DNA of 34,595 nt from Tissierella sp. GTDB taxonomy: Bacteria; Bacillota; Clostridia; Tissierellales; Tissierellaceae. Position 1 is the first letter of the stretch; every line of letters starts with the position of its first letter. Positions 9,377 through 17,862 of this stretch are shown one piece after another. Position numbers and translations under genes: made by a program. The stretch is from the NCBI RefSeq assembly GCF_029266915.1, contig NZ_JARIEF010000050.1:1-34595 (forward strand). The letters run 5' to 3'. Below the pieces are notes generated by a model. The model had not been told where the DNA came from. It saw nothing but the letters and a program-made list of their open reading frames with translations, and ran no database searches.

Positions 9377-10516
9377 TTAATCCTTACCAAAAACTAAACT
9401 GTGGAGAAGATGTCTTTTTATTCCTATAGCACTTTCAGGACAGAGTTCATGACAGCAAAAACATCTGATACAGGTATCTGTATCTATCTCAGCTTTTTTA
9501 TTTACGATAGTAATTACTCCTGCCGGACAATCTCTAGAGCAGACTCCGCATCCTATACATTTATTTTTGATTACCATAGGGTAGGGACGAACTTTATCTA
9601 ATAAGAAATCCACTACAAAAGAAGGCACCCTATCTTCCATAAAATTTATATGCGTTGATCCCGGCAATTTGAAAGCCTCTACATTTAGACTTTCTATAGG
9701 TAGACCATACATGTTAATATTCTTTATGTTTTCTTGAGCTAGACCTCTTTTTAGCGCATGAATATTAGTAGGGACATTTTTTATGCCGGTAATCTTGCAA
9801 GCTATCATATCAAGGTCATAAGGATTATCACCTACAAGTAAGAGACCAAGCTTTCTAATATCTCCCGATGAAGGACCATCACCTTCCATGGCTTCAACTC
9901 CATCAATAATAGAAAAAATAGGTTTCACATAGTCACATATATCTATTAACATATTAGCAAAGTTATCGGGATCGTTCATTTTAAAATGATAGTCAGCTTT
10001 TGTCACACCAGGTATCATTCCAAATAAGTTTTTAACAGCTCCGGTATAGGTCATCATAGTATGAGTTTTTAGTTTTGCGCAAGAAACAACATAATCAACT
10101 TCTGTAAAAGATTTAACTAATTTTAAGTGATTAAGAAGCTTTGCATCAGGGGGTTTAACGTCAATTGACTCAGTGTTATAGTTAAGCTCACACCCGCATC
10201 TTTCTGCAGCATCAGCTATACCGGAAACTTGGTAGATAGTTTTTAATATCATCTTATTAAAAGGACCACCGGGACTGTCGCCTATAATAACCTTGAAACC
10301 TTTTTTCATAAGATGCCTAGCAACTCCTTCAACAACAAATGGATGAGTAGTAACTCCATCTTCTGGAGAATTCTTTTTAAGTAAATTTGTTTTTAAAAGA
10401 ACTTTACCTGGTTTTAATCCTTTAAGAACATGGAGTTCAGATAATAAACAATCAACTTCTTCCAAAACTCTTTTATAGTCATAATGTTCACATTTTCCTA
10501 TACCAACCTGTCCCAT
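9377..10516 (-). CDS. DUF362 domain protein with C-terminal 2[4Fe-4S] ferredoxin
   Basis: A 379-residue protein. The N-terminal 300 residues are the DUF362 domain, with LLKTNLL, GDSPGG, CAKLKTH and a GAVKNLFGMIPG block. The C-terminus holds two cluster motifs, CIGCGVCSRDCP and CIRCFCCHELCP, each Cx2Cx2Cx3C, so two [4Fe-4S] clusters are expected. DUF362 proteins are common in anaerobes and their reaction is not established; electron transfer to or from the DUF362 domain is an inference. AAAGGAGG stands about 6 bases before the ATG. It is the first gene of a two-gene operon with the class V aminotransferase and diverges from the MATE gene across 156 bases. Confidence 0.9.
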   Translation of the reverse strand: MGQVGIGKCEHYDYKRVLEEVDCLLSELHVLKGLKPGKVLLKTNLLKKNSPEDGVTTHPFVVEGVARHLMKKGFKVIIGDSPGGPFNKMILKTIYQVSGIADAAERCGCELNYNTESIDVKPPDAKLLNHLKLVKSFTEVDYVVSCAKLKTHTMMTYTGAVKNLFGMIPGVTKADYHFKMNDPDNFANMLIDICDYVKPIFSIIDGVEAMEGDGPSSGDIRKLGLLLVGDNPYDLDMIACKITGIKNVPTNIHALKRGLAQENIKNINMYGLPIESLNVEAFKLPGSTHINFMEDRVPSFVVDFLLDKVRPYPMVIKNKCIGCGVCSRDCPAGVITIVNKKAEIDTDTCIRCFCCHELCPESAIGIKRHLLHSLVFGKD

Positions 10517-10672
10517 AAGAACCTCCTTTGAAAATCTATTTAGTAATATCTGATAATTATATTATACACAAAATAATTATATAAAAGTAGGGTATGTAAT
10601 ATAATATATAATAGCATTCTATAACAAAAGTAAAATTTAAGAATTTTAAAATAAGAAAATGGAGTTGGTTTA

Positions 10673-12061
10673 ATGAGTGATAAATCTATAAGCAGAAGGG
10701 AATTTCTTTTAAACAATGAAAATTTGTATTTTAATGTAGCTTTTCTGGCCTGGCCTATTGTAATCCAGTCCCTGCTACAGGTTTTAATTGGAACCATAGA
10801 TATAAAGATGGTAGGTTCGCTTGGAGTTGACGCAATATCTGCAGTGGGTACGGGAAGAAATATCATTATGCTGATAATGGTACTAGTTATGGCTATATCA
10901 ACTGGTACTATTGCTATGATATCAAGGTTTACCGGAAAAGGAGATCATAAAAGTATTTCAGCTACCGCAGGGCAAGCATTTTTCTTAAGCATAGCCGCCG
11001 CCGCATTTATGATACCGCTGGGACTTTTTACTAATGAATGGATTTTAAATATATTGGGAGTACATGATAATGTACTTATTTTAGCCAAGGAGTATATGGC
11101 CATATTTTTCATATCCATACCATTTTTTTTACTTAACTTTATGGCCAAATCTATCTTCCAAGGTGCGGGAGATACTAAAACACCATTATTTATAGATATA
11201 TTAATGAACTTTATAAATGTGGCAGGAAATTTTATATTTATATTTGGATTTGGTATTATTCCAGCCATGGGAGTAGCAGGAGCTGCTATGGGAACTTTAG
11301 TTGCAAGACTTATAGGAGCCATATTAGGATGGGGAGCCTTAGTTAGCGGTAAATTTGTAGTTAAAGTAGATTTTATTGATATGGTTAAGCCTAGATGGAA
11401 GATAGGCAAGCAGATCCTTGGTATAGGTCTTCCGACAGCCCTTCAAGGACTTTCCAGAAATATAAGTACATTTGTTATATTTGCAATACTTGCTAGAACT
11501 TTAAAGGCGGAAGCGGCAGTTCCAGCTTATGTAATAGGAACTAATTTAAATCAATATGCACTTATGCCGGGCTTGGCTGTTGGAACTGCGGCAGCTACCT
11601 TATCAGGGATGAATATAGGAGCTAAGAAGTTTGATCGGGCCTATGATACCGGAAAGATATGTGCTCTTCTTGCAGCTATCTTAATGGGAGTGTTAGCATT
11701 TGTGTTTGCCGTATTTTCAACACCTCTAATCAAATTTTTCTTAAATGAATCAAATCCAGAAGTCTTAAAAATAGGAAAGACTTTTTTAATTATAATTGGA
11801 CTATCAGAACCTCTTCATGCAGTAACTATAGCATTGTCAAGAACTATGCAGGGTGCTGGATATACAAAATATCCATTTTTAATTACACTTGTGTCTTGGA
11901 CATTTATAAGAATAAGCCTTAGCTATTTATTAGCTATTATATTTAAATTAGGCCCATCTGGAGTATGGATAGGAATAGCGGTATCAACATTTGTATCTGG
12001 ATTTCTTAGTTTCATAGTATTTAAAAAGAGGAAATGGCAGTATGTAAAAATAGAAGATTAA
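10673..12061 (+). CDS. MATE family multidrug/metabolite exporter
   Basis: A 462-residue inner-membrane antiporter with twelve predicted helices in two repeats. The repeat-start sequence LAWPIVIQSLLQ near residue 25 and its counterpart GIGLPTALQGLSRN near residue 255 are typical, as are TGTIAMISRFTGKGD and FQGAGDTKTP. Family members export cationic drugs or metabolites using a sodium or proton gradient; the substrate cannot be told. GGAG lies 10 bases before the ATG. It diverges from the DUF362 operon and is followed within 32 bases by the SOUL protein, which may be co-transcribed. Confidence 0.9.
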   Translation: MSDKSISRREFLLNNENLYFNVAFLAWPIVIQSLLQVLIGTIDIKMVGSLGVDAISAVGTGRNIIMLIMVLVMAISTGTIAMISRFTGKGDHKSISATAGQAFFLSIAAAAFMIPLGLFTNEWILNILGVHDNVLILAKEYMAIFFISIPFFLLNFMAKSIFQGAGDTKTPLFIDILMNFINVAGNFIFIFGFGIIPAMGVAGAAMGTLVARLIGAILGWGALVSGKFVVKVDFIDMVKPRWKIGKQILGIGLPTALQGLSRNISTFVIFAILARTLKAEAAVPAYVIGTNLNQYALMPGLAVGTAAATLSGMNIGAKKFDRAYDTGKICALLAAILMGVLAFVFAVFSTPLIKFFLNESNPEVLKIGKTFLIIIGLSEPLHAVTIALSRTMQGAGYTKYPFLITLVSWTFIRISLSYLLAIIFKLGPSGVWIGIAVSTFVSGFLSFIVFKKRKWQYVKIED

Positions 12062-12093
12062 ACTTATAGATTTAATTGAAGGGAGTGATGGCA

Positions 12094-12600
12094 ATGGGTA
12101 AGTATGAGACACTTGAATATGAAGTTTTGATAAAAGATAAGGAATATGAAATAAGGGAGTATAGAGACTTTTATATAGTTGAGTATGATAATGGTGAGGA
12201 TTTTAACAGTAACAAAGGATTTGGAGTACTTTTTAAATATATATCTAGTGATAATAAAGAGGACCAGAAGATCTCGATGACTACTCCTGTTATTCAGGAA
12301 GTTAGGGAGATTCATAAAAAAATAGCTTTTGTAGTTCCTCAAGAATTTGGAGATAATATACCCCATCCAAATAATCCTAATTTAAAGATTGAAAAGTTTC
12401 ATACAGGTATATTTGCAGTTATAAGATACTCAGGGCTTTCAAATGAATCTAAAGAAAAAAATAAAAAAAATAAATTAGAATCTTGGCTAAGAAAAAATGG
12501 ATATACCAAGCGTTCAAATTATATGCTTGCCTTTTACAATCCTCCATTTACACTCCCGATGTTTAGGAGAAATGAGATATGGATCAGAGTTTCTAAATAG
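12094..12600 (+). CDS. SOUL family haem-binding protein
   Basis: A 168-residue single-domain protein of the SOUL/HBP family, recognised by EYEIREYRDF, the strongly conserved ISMTTPVIQE and the C-terminal YNPPFTLPMFRRNEIW. Family members bind haem or other tetrapyrroles in a beta-barrel. The frame is open from a TTG at 12076 and has an ATG at 12088, but AGGGAG at 12080-12085 fits the ATG at 12094 (8-base spacing) best. A cytosolic location is expected, as there is no signal peptide. It lies 32 bases after the MATE gene. Whether the physiological ligand is haem or a corrinoid/porphyrin precursor is open. Confidence 0.85.
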   Translation: MGKYETLEYEVLIKDKEYEIREYRDFYIVEYDNGEDFNSNKGFGVLFKYISSDNKEDQKISMTTPVIQEVREIHKKIAFVVPQEFGDNIPHPNNPNLKIEKFHTGIFAVIRYSGLSNESKEKNKKNKLESWLRKNGYTKRSNYMLAFYNPPFTLPMFRRNEIWIRVSK

Positions 12601-12690
12601 AAAGATGATTTATAATCTTGAAATAAGGTATAAGTAATATAATAATAAAGATAAAAGTAGAAATAAATATGAAATATAAAGGAGAAAGAT

Positions 12691-13266
12691 ATGGATATAT
12701 TAGATATGTTATCAGGAAAATTAAATGATCAAAAAGCAATTGATGAGTTAAGTAGGTCAACAGGAGCTGATAATAATAAGGTCAAGCAGGCAGTTGATCT
12801 TGGAATACCGACTCTAGTTGAGGCTATGAATAGAAACGCAAGAACTCAACAAGGTGCTTCATCTTTAGCAGAAGCTTTAGATGAGCATAAAGATAATAGA
12901 GTAGACGATGTTGGAGATTTTTTAAGAAGAGCAAACACTCAAGATGGATCTAAAATTTTAGATCATGTATTTGGTAGTAACAATAGAAATGTTCAAAACA
13001 ACCTATCCAGACAAACTGGTCTGCAGCAAAATCAAGTTTCAAGTTTAATGGCCCAACTAGCACCACTTGTTATGTCAATGCTGGGAAAACAAAAAGCATC
13101 TAATAATGTAGGAGCCAACGATTTACCAACAATGCTTATGTCCCTGCTTGGAAGTAACAGCAATTCAGGACTTATGGGAACAGTTACAGGTATGCTTGAC
13201 AAAGACGGAGATGGAAGTATAATGGATGATCTGGGAGATATAGTTGGAGATATTTTTAAAAAATAA
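12691..13266 (+). CDS. DUF937 domain protein (YidB-like)
   Basis: A 191-residue soluble protein of unknown function with the DUF937 architecture: two similar Gln/Asn-rich helical repeats, one around LSRSTGADNNKVKQAVDLGIP and one around LSRQTGLQQNQVSSLMAQLAP. Each is followed by a short Gly-rich stretch, and the C-terminus is acidic (DKDGDGSIMDDLGD), resembling an EF-hand-like loop that could bind calcium. AAAGGAG precedes the ATG by 6 bases. The gene is flanked by a 90-base gap and a strong terminator, so it may be its own unit. No catalytic residues are evident. Confidence 0.8.
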   Translation: MDILDMLSGKLNDQKAIDELSRSTGADNNKVKQAVDLGIPTLVEAMNRNARTQQGASSLAEALDEHKDNRVDDVGDFLRRANTQDGSKILDHVFGSNNRNVQNNLSRQTGLQQNQVSSLMAQLAPLVMSMLGKQKASNNVGANDLPTMLMSLLGSNSNSGLMGTVTGMLDKDGDGSIMDDLGDIVGDIFKK

Positions 13267-13270
13267 AGTA

Positions 13271-13320
13271 TAAATTAATAAAGAATAGATTAATAAAGAT
13301 TAGATTAATAAAGATTAGAT
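13271..13320. repeat. Tandem 15-bp repeat, three copies plus a partial fourth
   Basis: Three consecutive 15-base units of the form TAGATTAATAAAGAT lie at 13271-13285 (two mismatches), 13286-13300 and 13301-13315, with TAGAT of a fourth at 13316-13320. They sit between the DUF937 stop and its terminator. Confidence 0.85.
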
Positions 13321-13329
13321 GTAATTTTC

Positions 13330-13371
13330 AGAACCTCTTATTCTAAGTTTGGAATAAGAGGTTCTTTTTTA
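13330..13371 (+). terminator. Intrinsic terminator after the DUF937 gene
   Basis: A perfect 14-bp stem: AGAACCTCTTATTC (13330-13343) pairs with GAATAAGAGGTTCT (13352-13365) around an 8-base loop, and a T-run follows. Confidence 0.95.
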
Positions 13372-13487
13372 TATATTTTGTAAAATATTATAAGATCTTC
13401 TTGATTTTATAAGGGCTTTATAAGTATTGTGTTAATGATCTTAATTAGGGTATAAATTTATAGAATATACGATGGAGGAGATATAAA

Positions 13488-13886
13488 TTGGAAAAAACAT
13501 TTATAATGATCAAACCTGATGGAATAAAAAGAGGAATTATGGGAGAAATAATATCTAAGATAGAAAAAAAGGGATTCTATATATTACAAGCTAGGTTATT
13601 TAAACCAAGCAGAGATTTAGTTGAAGAACATTACAAAGAGCACAAGGAAAAAGGGTTTTTTAATGAAATGATAGATTATATCTTAAGCGGTTCTGTTATG
13701 GCTTTGGAGGTTGAAGGCGAATCTGCTATTGAAGTTATGAGGATTATAATAGGCGATAAGGATCCTAAAGTTGCTGTTCCAGGCACTATAAGAGGAGATT
13801 TTGCAAATTCTATGACCACTAATGTAATACATGGATCGGATTCAGCTGAGAGTGCAAGGCGAGAACTAGACTTATGGTTTTCATAA
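13488..13886 (+). CDS. ndk: Nucleoside diphosphate kinase
   Basis: A 132-residue enzyme that transfers the gamma-phosphate of ATP to nucleoside diphosphates through a phospho-histidine. Visible are MIKPDG near the N-terminus, VPGTIRGDFA, and the catalytic histidine in NVIHGSDSAESA at about residue 113. The length is slightly below the usual 140-150 residues, mainly at the C-terminus, where the chain ends DLWFS. GGAGG before the TTG start fits. A weak sigma-A-like promoter (TTGTGT at 13427-13432, 18-base spacer, TATAAA at 13451-13456) lies upstream. It appears monocistronic, bounded by terminators on both sides. Confidence 0.95.
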   Translation: MEKTFIMIKPDGIKRGIMGEIISKIEKKGFYILQARLFKPSRDLVEEHYKEHKEKGFFNEMIDYILSGSVMALEVEGESAIEVMRIIIGDKDPKVAVPGTIRGDFANSMTTNVIHGSDSAESARRELDLWFS

Positions 13887-13912
13887 TCAAACAAATTAAA
13901 AAGAGATAAAAG

Positions 13913-13966
13913 AAAACACTTCTAAGAGATAGTCTAGATTAATTAGACCATACTAGAGGTGTTTTT
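13913..13966 (+). terminator. Branched hairpin terminator after ndk
   Basis: The outer stem AAAACACTTCTA (13913-13924) pairs fully with TAGAGGTGTTTT (13954-13965), with one G-T pair. Inside it GTCTA pairs with TAGAC. A T-run follows. Confidence 0.85.
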
Positions 13967-14104
13967 ATATTTAAAACTAAACTAAAACAGATATCCATTT
14001 GAGTTTAGATGGAAAGGGTATAAAATTAATATGAGTAAAAAATTATATATAAATAGACTTTAAATAAATTAAAAGATTTAAAATTTTAGAGAAAGGGTGA
14101 TTGA

Positions 14105-16372
14105 ATGTCAGAAACTATAGATGAAATTATTTTAAGAGGTCTTAAAGAAAACAATCTAAAGAATATAGATTTAAATATATTAAAAGGAAAAATCACAGTA
14201 TTCACAGGTCTGTCCGGATCAGGTAAAAGTTCAGTAGCTTTTGATACACTTGCAAGAGAGAGCAGAAGGCAGATGACTTTAAACTATCCTATGTATGTAA
14301 GAAATCAAATGCCTAAATATGAAAGACCGCGAGCAGATCTTATGCAGAACTTAAGTCCAGTCGTAGTAGTAGAACAAAGGCCAGTAGGTGGAAACTCCAG
14401 ATCAACTCTTGGAACCTATATGGATATAGATCCGCTTATAAGACTTCTTTTTTCAAGAATAGGTGATCCCTTGATAGGTTCTGCCACAGACTTTAGCCGG
14501 GGAAGTGTATTTGGAAGATGTCCCCAGTGTGATGGGTTTGGTGAAGTAGTGGTTCCGGATGTCGATAAAATGGTAGACTTTGATAAATCGCTTCGAGAAT
14601 ACGCGGTTAGATTTAAACCTCTCTCACCTTCAGGATGGCAAGGACAGTGGATGATGACTTGCGGTTTATTTGATCCGTATAAAGCTATAAAAGATTATTC
14701 AAAAGAAAAGCAAGATCTGCTTTTATACGGTCCTCCGGGAGGCGGAACTGTCTATGCTCCTTTCCATACAAAAGACGGACCGCAAAATGCCCAGTGGGAT
14801 GGTTTGATTCCAAGGTTTATTCGGCTTTATATAAACAGAGATATAAGTAAACTCAAGCAGATATCTCAAGATGATGTATTAGCAGTTTCAACTCATTCTT
14901 TGTGTCCAACTTGCAAGGGCTCAGGTTTAAATCCTAAAGTACTAGAATCCAGGATAAATGGACTTAATATCTTAGAATATAACAAGCTGGAAATGACTGA
15001 AATAAAAGAAGAACTTGAAAAGATAGAAAATCCTCTTGGCAGAGGTATAGCAAGACAGATAATACCTAGGATAAAGCAGCTTATTGATATGGGGCTGGCT
15101 TACTTAAGTTTATCAAGAAGCATGTTAACGCTTTCGGGAGGAGAAGCTCAAAGAGTTAAAATTGCAAGACATTTAGGAAGCAGCTTAAACAATATGACAT
15201 ATATATTTGATGAACCAAGTGCAGGCCTCCACCGTGAAGAAGTAGTACTCCTTATAAAGATGCTTCAAAATATAAAAACTCAATATAATACTGTGATAAT
15301 TATAGAACATGACTTGTCAGTTATAAGAGAGGCAGATGATATAATAGAGATGGGTCCGGGAGCGGGAGTAGATGGAGGGCAAGTTGTTTTTCAAGGAAGA
15401 CCTGAAAATCTTAAAAAATCTAGAGCTGCAACAGATCTAGACCATAAAATAAGGATAAATAGTAATCCCAAAGAGACTAAGGATTATTTTAAAATAGAGA
15501 ATGCAAATAACAATAACCTCAAGAATATCAGTGTGGACATTCCTAAAAATGTATTTGTTTCTGTTGCAGGAGTTTCAGGTTCTGGTAAAAGTTCCCTTAT
15601 GCTAGAAGCTTTTACAGAAAAATATCCAGAAACTATAACTGTTGGAAGAGATAGGATAGGAATTTCAAGCAGATCTACACTTGCAACCTATATGGGGATT
15701 ATGGATGATATTCGATCTGTATTTGCTAAAGCTACAGGAAAAGCTCCAGGTCTATTTAGCTTTAATTCCCTAGGGGCTTGTCCTGTTTGCCAAGGAAAGG
15801 GCGTAACTCATCCAGATGTAGCCTTTGCAGACCCTATAACTATTACATGTGAGTCTTGCGGAGGAAGCAGATACTCAGACGAGGCTCTATCCTACAGCTA
15901 TGAAGGTAAAAACATAGTAGAGATACTCGACTTAACAGTAGATGAAGGAGCAGAGTATTTTAAGAGACCTAAAATCCTAAAGAAGGTTGATACTTTAAAA
16001 GATGTAGGTTTAGGATATTTAACGCTAGGGCAAACTACAAGTTCTTTAAGTGGAGGAGAAGTTCAAAGACTTAAACTTGCAAGTCATTTAAAGAACGAAG
16101 GACAGATTTATCTCTTAGATGAACCTTCATTAGGTCTTCATACTGAAGATAATGGAAAACTTTTAGAGTTATTTAAAACATTTGTAGAAAAAGGAAATTC
16201 GGTTATAATAATAGAACATAATCTTGATTTTATAGCTGCTAGTGACTGGATAATAGAATTAGGTCCAGAAGGGGGAAAAAGAGGGGGATACTTAGTATTC
16301 CAAGGCACTCCTAAAGATATGCTAGAGTCAGAAACATCCACTTCTAAGTGGTTAAAAAAAGAAATTAATTAA
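14105..16372 (+). CDS. UvrA-like ABC ATPase, short paralogue
   Basis: A 755-residue UvrA-family protein with two ABC ATPase halves. First half: Walker A GLSGSGKSS (about residue 34), zinc-type CPQCDGFG (about 138) and CPTCKGSG (about 267), signature LSGGEAQR (about 344), Walker B FDEPSAGLH. Second half: Walker A GVSGSGKSS (about 489), CPVCQGKG (about 558) and CESCGGSR (about 582), signature LSGGEVQR (about 648), Walker B LDEPSLGLH. Canonical UvrA is about 940 residues, so about 190 are missing, probably including the UvrB-binding region. No uvrB or uvrC lies nearby. Such paralogues are linked to DNA-binding drug tolerance in some bacteria; the role here is inferred. GGGTGAT precedes the ATG. 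Confidence 0.85.
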   Translation: MSETIDEIILRGLKENNLKNIDLNILKGKITVFTGLSGSGKSSVAFDTLARESRRQMTLNYPMYVRNQMPKYERPRADLMQNLSPVVVVEQRPVGGNSRSTLGTYMDIDPLIRLLFSRIGDPLIGSATDFSRGSVFGRCPQCDGFGEVVVPDVDKMVDFDKSLREYAVRFKPLSPSGWQGQWMMTCGLFDPYKAIKDYSKEKQDLLLYGPPGGGTVYAPFHTKDGPQNAQWDGLIPRFIRLYINRDISKLKQISQDDVLAVSTHSLCPTCKGSGLNPKVLESRINGLNILEYNKLEMTEIKEELEKIENPLGRGIARQIIPRIKQLIDMGLAYLSLSRSMLTLSGGEAQRVKIARHLGSSLNNMTYIFDEPSAGLHREEVVLLIKMLQNIKTQYNTVIIIEHDLSVIREADDIIEMGPGAGVDGGQVVFQGRPENLKKSRAATDLDHKIRINSNPKETKDYFKIENANNNNLKNISVDIPKNVFVSVAGVSGSGKSSLMLEAFTEKYPETITVGRDRIGISSRSTLATYMGIMDDIRSVFAKATGKAPGLFSFNSLGACPVCQGKGVTHPDVAFADPITITCESCGGSRYSDEALSYSYEGKNIVEILDLTVDEGAEYFKRPKILKKVDTLKDVGLGYLTLGQTTSSLSGGEVQRLKLASHLKNEGQIYLLDEPSLGLHTEDNGKLLELFKTFVEKGNSVIIIEHNLDFIAASDWIIELGPEGGKRGGYLVFQGTPKDMLESETSTSKWLKKEIN

Positions 16373-16462
16373 TAAAAGAATTAAAGGTTTAACTTTATAT
16401 ATTTGGGTAAGTAAAATATGGGCTTAGAATAGATATATTAGCTTTAAGAAGCAGGAGGAATT

Positions 16463-17182
16463 ATGATAAGACTTGAAAATGTTACAAAGGGATTTACAAT
16501 AAAGGGCAAACAATCTAAAGTTATTGAAGGGATAAGTCTGACTGTTGAAAAGGAAGAAATATTTGGATTAGTTGGAGAAACAGGTAGCGGCAAATCAACT
16601 ATATTGAGATTAATGAATGGATTTATCCAGCCTGATAGCGGAGAAATCTATTTGATGGGCAAAAAACTGGATAAGACCACAAGGCATGCTCTTGTTAAAG
16701 ATACGTCTATGATATTCCAGAGCTTCAACTTATTGGGCAACTTAAATGTTATAGATAATGTTATTCTGCCTACCAAACTGAGGCGGAGAAACAAGGAAGA
16801 TAGTATTAAAAGAGCTAGAGAGCTCCTATCTTTTGTCGGCATTTCGGATTTTGAAGAGTCTTATATCAAAACATTATCCGGTGGACAAAAGCAGAGAGTT
16901 GCTATTGCAAGGACACTTATGATGGACCCAAAGGTCATATTTTGTGATGAGCCTACTTCAGCGCTTGACGAGAAGATGAGCTATGAAGTATTAAAATTAT
17001 TAAAAGATATAAATGAAGAATTTGGAACCACTATAGTTGTAGTTTCTCATGATATATCTGTAATAAAAGCTCTATGCACCCGGGTGGCGATAATAGAAGA
17101 TGGCGGGATTGAAGATATTGTATCTTTAAAAACAAAAAAATTGTCTCCCCTTTCTTATAAGGAGGCACTGCTTTGTGATTGA
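16463..17182 (+). CDS. MetN-like ABC importer ATPase, short form
   Basis: A 239-residue ATPase with Walker A GETGSGKST, Q-loop FQSFNLLG, signature LSGGQKQR, Walker B VIFCDEPTSALD and H-loop VSHD. The order ATPase, permease, lipoprotein and the sequence of the partners match MetNIQ methionine importers. Standard MetN is about 340 residues and carries a C-terminal NIL/ACT-like domain that senses methionine; this protein ends before that domain, so allosteric inhibition by substrate is probably absent. AGGAGG lies before the ATG. Its end overlaps the permease gene by 8 bases. A related substrate other than methionine is possible. Confidence 0.85.
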   Translation: MIRLENVTKGFTIKGKQSKVIEGISLTVEKEEIFGLVGETGSGKSTILRLMNGFIQPDSGEIYLMGKKLDKTTRHALVKDTSMIFQSFNLLGNLNVIDNVILPTKLRRRNKEDSIKRARELLSFVGISDFEESYIKTLSGGQKQRVAIARTLMMDPKVIFCDEPTSALDEKMSYEVLKLLKDINEEFGTTIVVVSHDISVIKALCTRVAIIEDGGIEDIVSLKTKKLSPLSYKEALLCD

Positions 17183-17849
17183 TGGATATATAAAAACATT
17201 TAAGACCTTTAAGCCGGAAATCATAAAAGCTTTTTATGAAACTATTGATATGATGTCTGCAGCTATGGCTATTACTCTTGTTTTGGGGTTGATTATTGGT
17301 TTTATAATGTTTATTACGAGATCTGATGGTCTTTATAAAAATAAGGTTATTTATTTTATTCTCTCAGGAATAATAAACATAATAAGATCAGTCCCTTTTA
17401 TATTATTTATAATTGTTATAATTCCAGTTAATAGGTTCTTTTTAGGTTCAGGATTTGGTGTTAATGCATCAAAAATTCCCTTGAGTTTAATTGGCCTTTC
17501 AACATTTGCAAGATTCACAGAGCAAGACCTACTTGATGTAGATAAGAATATCTATGAAACATCTTATGCATTAGGGGCTAGCAGTTTCCAATATTGTAGA
17601 TATTTTTTATTAAAGGAAGCAAGATCAGGACTTATCTTAAGCTTTACCTCGGCTTCAATTAGCCTACTCTCTTATTCAACTGTAATGGGTACAATAGGAG
17701 GAGGAGGACTTGGATATCTGGCAATGAGTGAAGGATATTACAATTTTAATTATAAGCTCATGTGGATTATTATAATTATTATGATAATAATAGTCCAAGC
17801 AATACAAACAATAGGCAATATGTTAGCAAAAAAATATGATAAAAGATAA
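17175..17849 (+). CDS. MetI-like ABC importer permease
   Basis: A 224-residue inner-membrane permease with about five helices, one MetI-type domain and the EAA-type coupling segment around YETSYALGASSFQYCRYFLL, which docks to the ATPase. The tail GTIGGGGLGYLA is typical of MetI. GGAGG at 17161-17165 supports the GTG start at 17175 with 9-base spacing. The gene overlaps the upstream ATPase by 8 bases and is followed directly by the lipoprotein gene, so the three are one operon. Confidence 0.9.
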   Translation: MIDGYIKTFKTFKPEIIKAFYETIDMMSAAMAITLVLGLIIGFIMFITRSDGLYKNKVIYFILSGIINIIRSVPFILFIIVIIPVNRFFLGSGFGVNASKIPLSLIGLSTFARFTEQDLLDVDKNIYETSYALGASSFQYCRYFLLKEARSGLILSFTSASISLLSYSTVMGTIGGGGLGYLAMSEGYYNFNYKLMWIIIIIMIIIVQAIQTIGNMLAKKYDKR

Positions 17850-17862
17850 TGGAGATGAAATG

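Noticed and set aside
10945-11409. A 154-codon open frame on the minus strand
   Set aside because: It lies entirely inside the MATE gene in the opposite strand, with low-complexity composition and no ribosome binding site.
16373-16462. SAM riboswitch or T-box in front of the MetNIQ-like operon
   Set aside because: The gap is about 90 bases, with no S-box-like stems or T-box motif.
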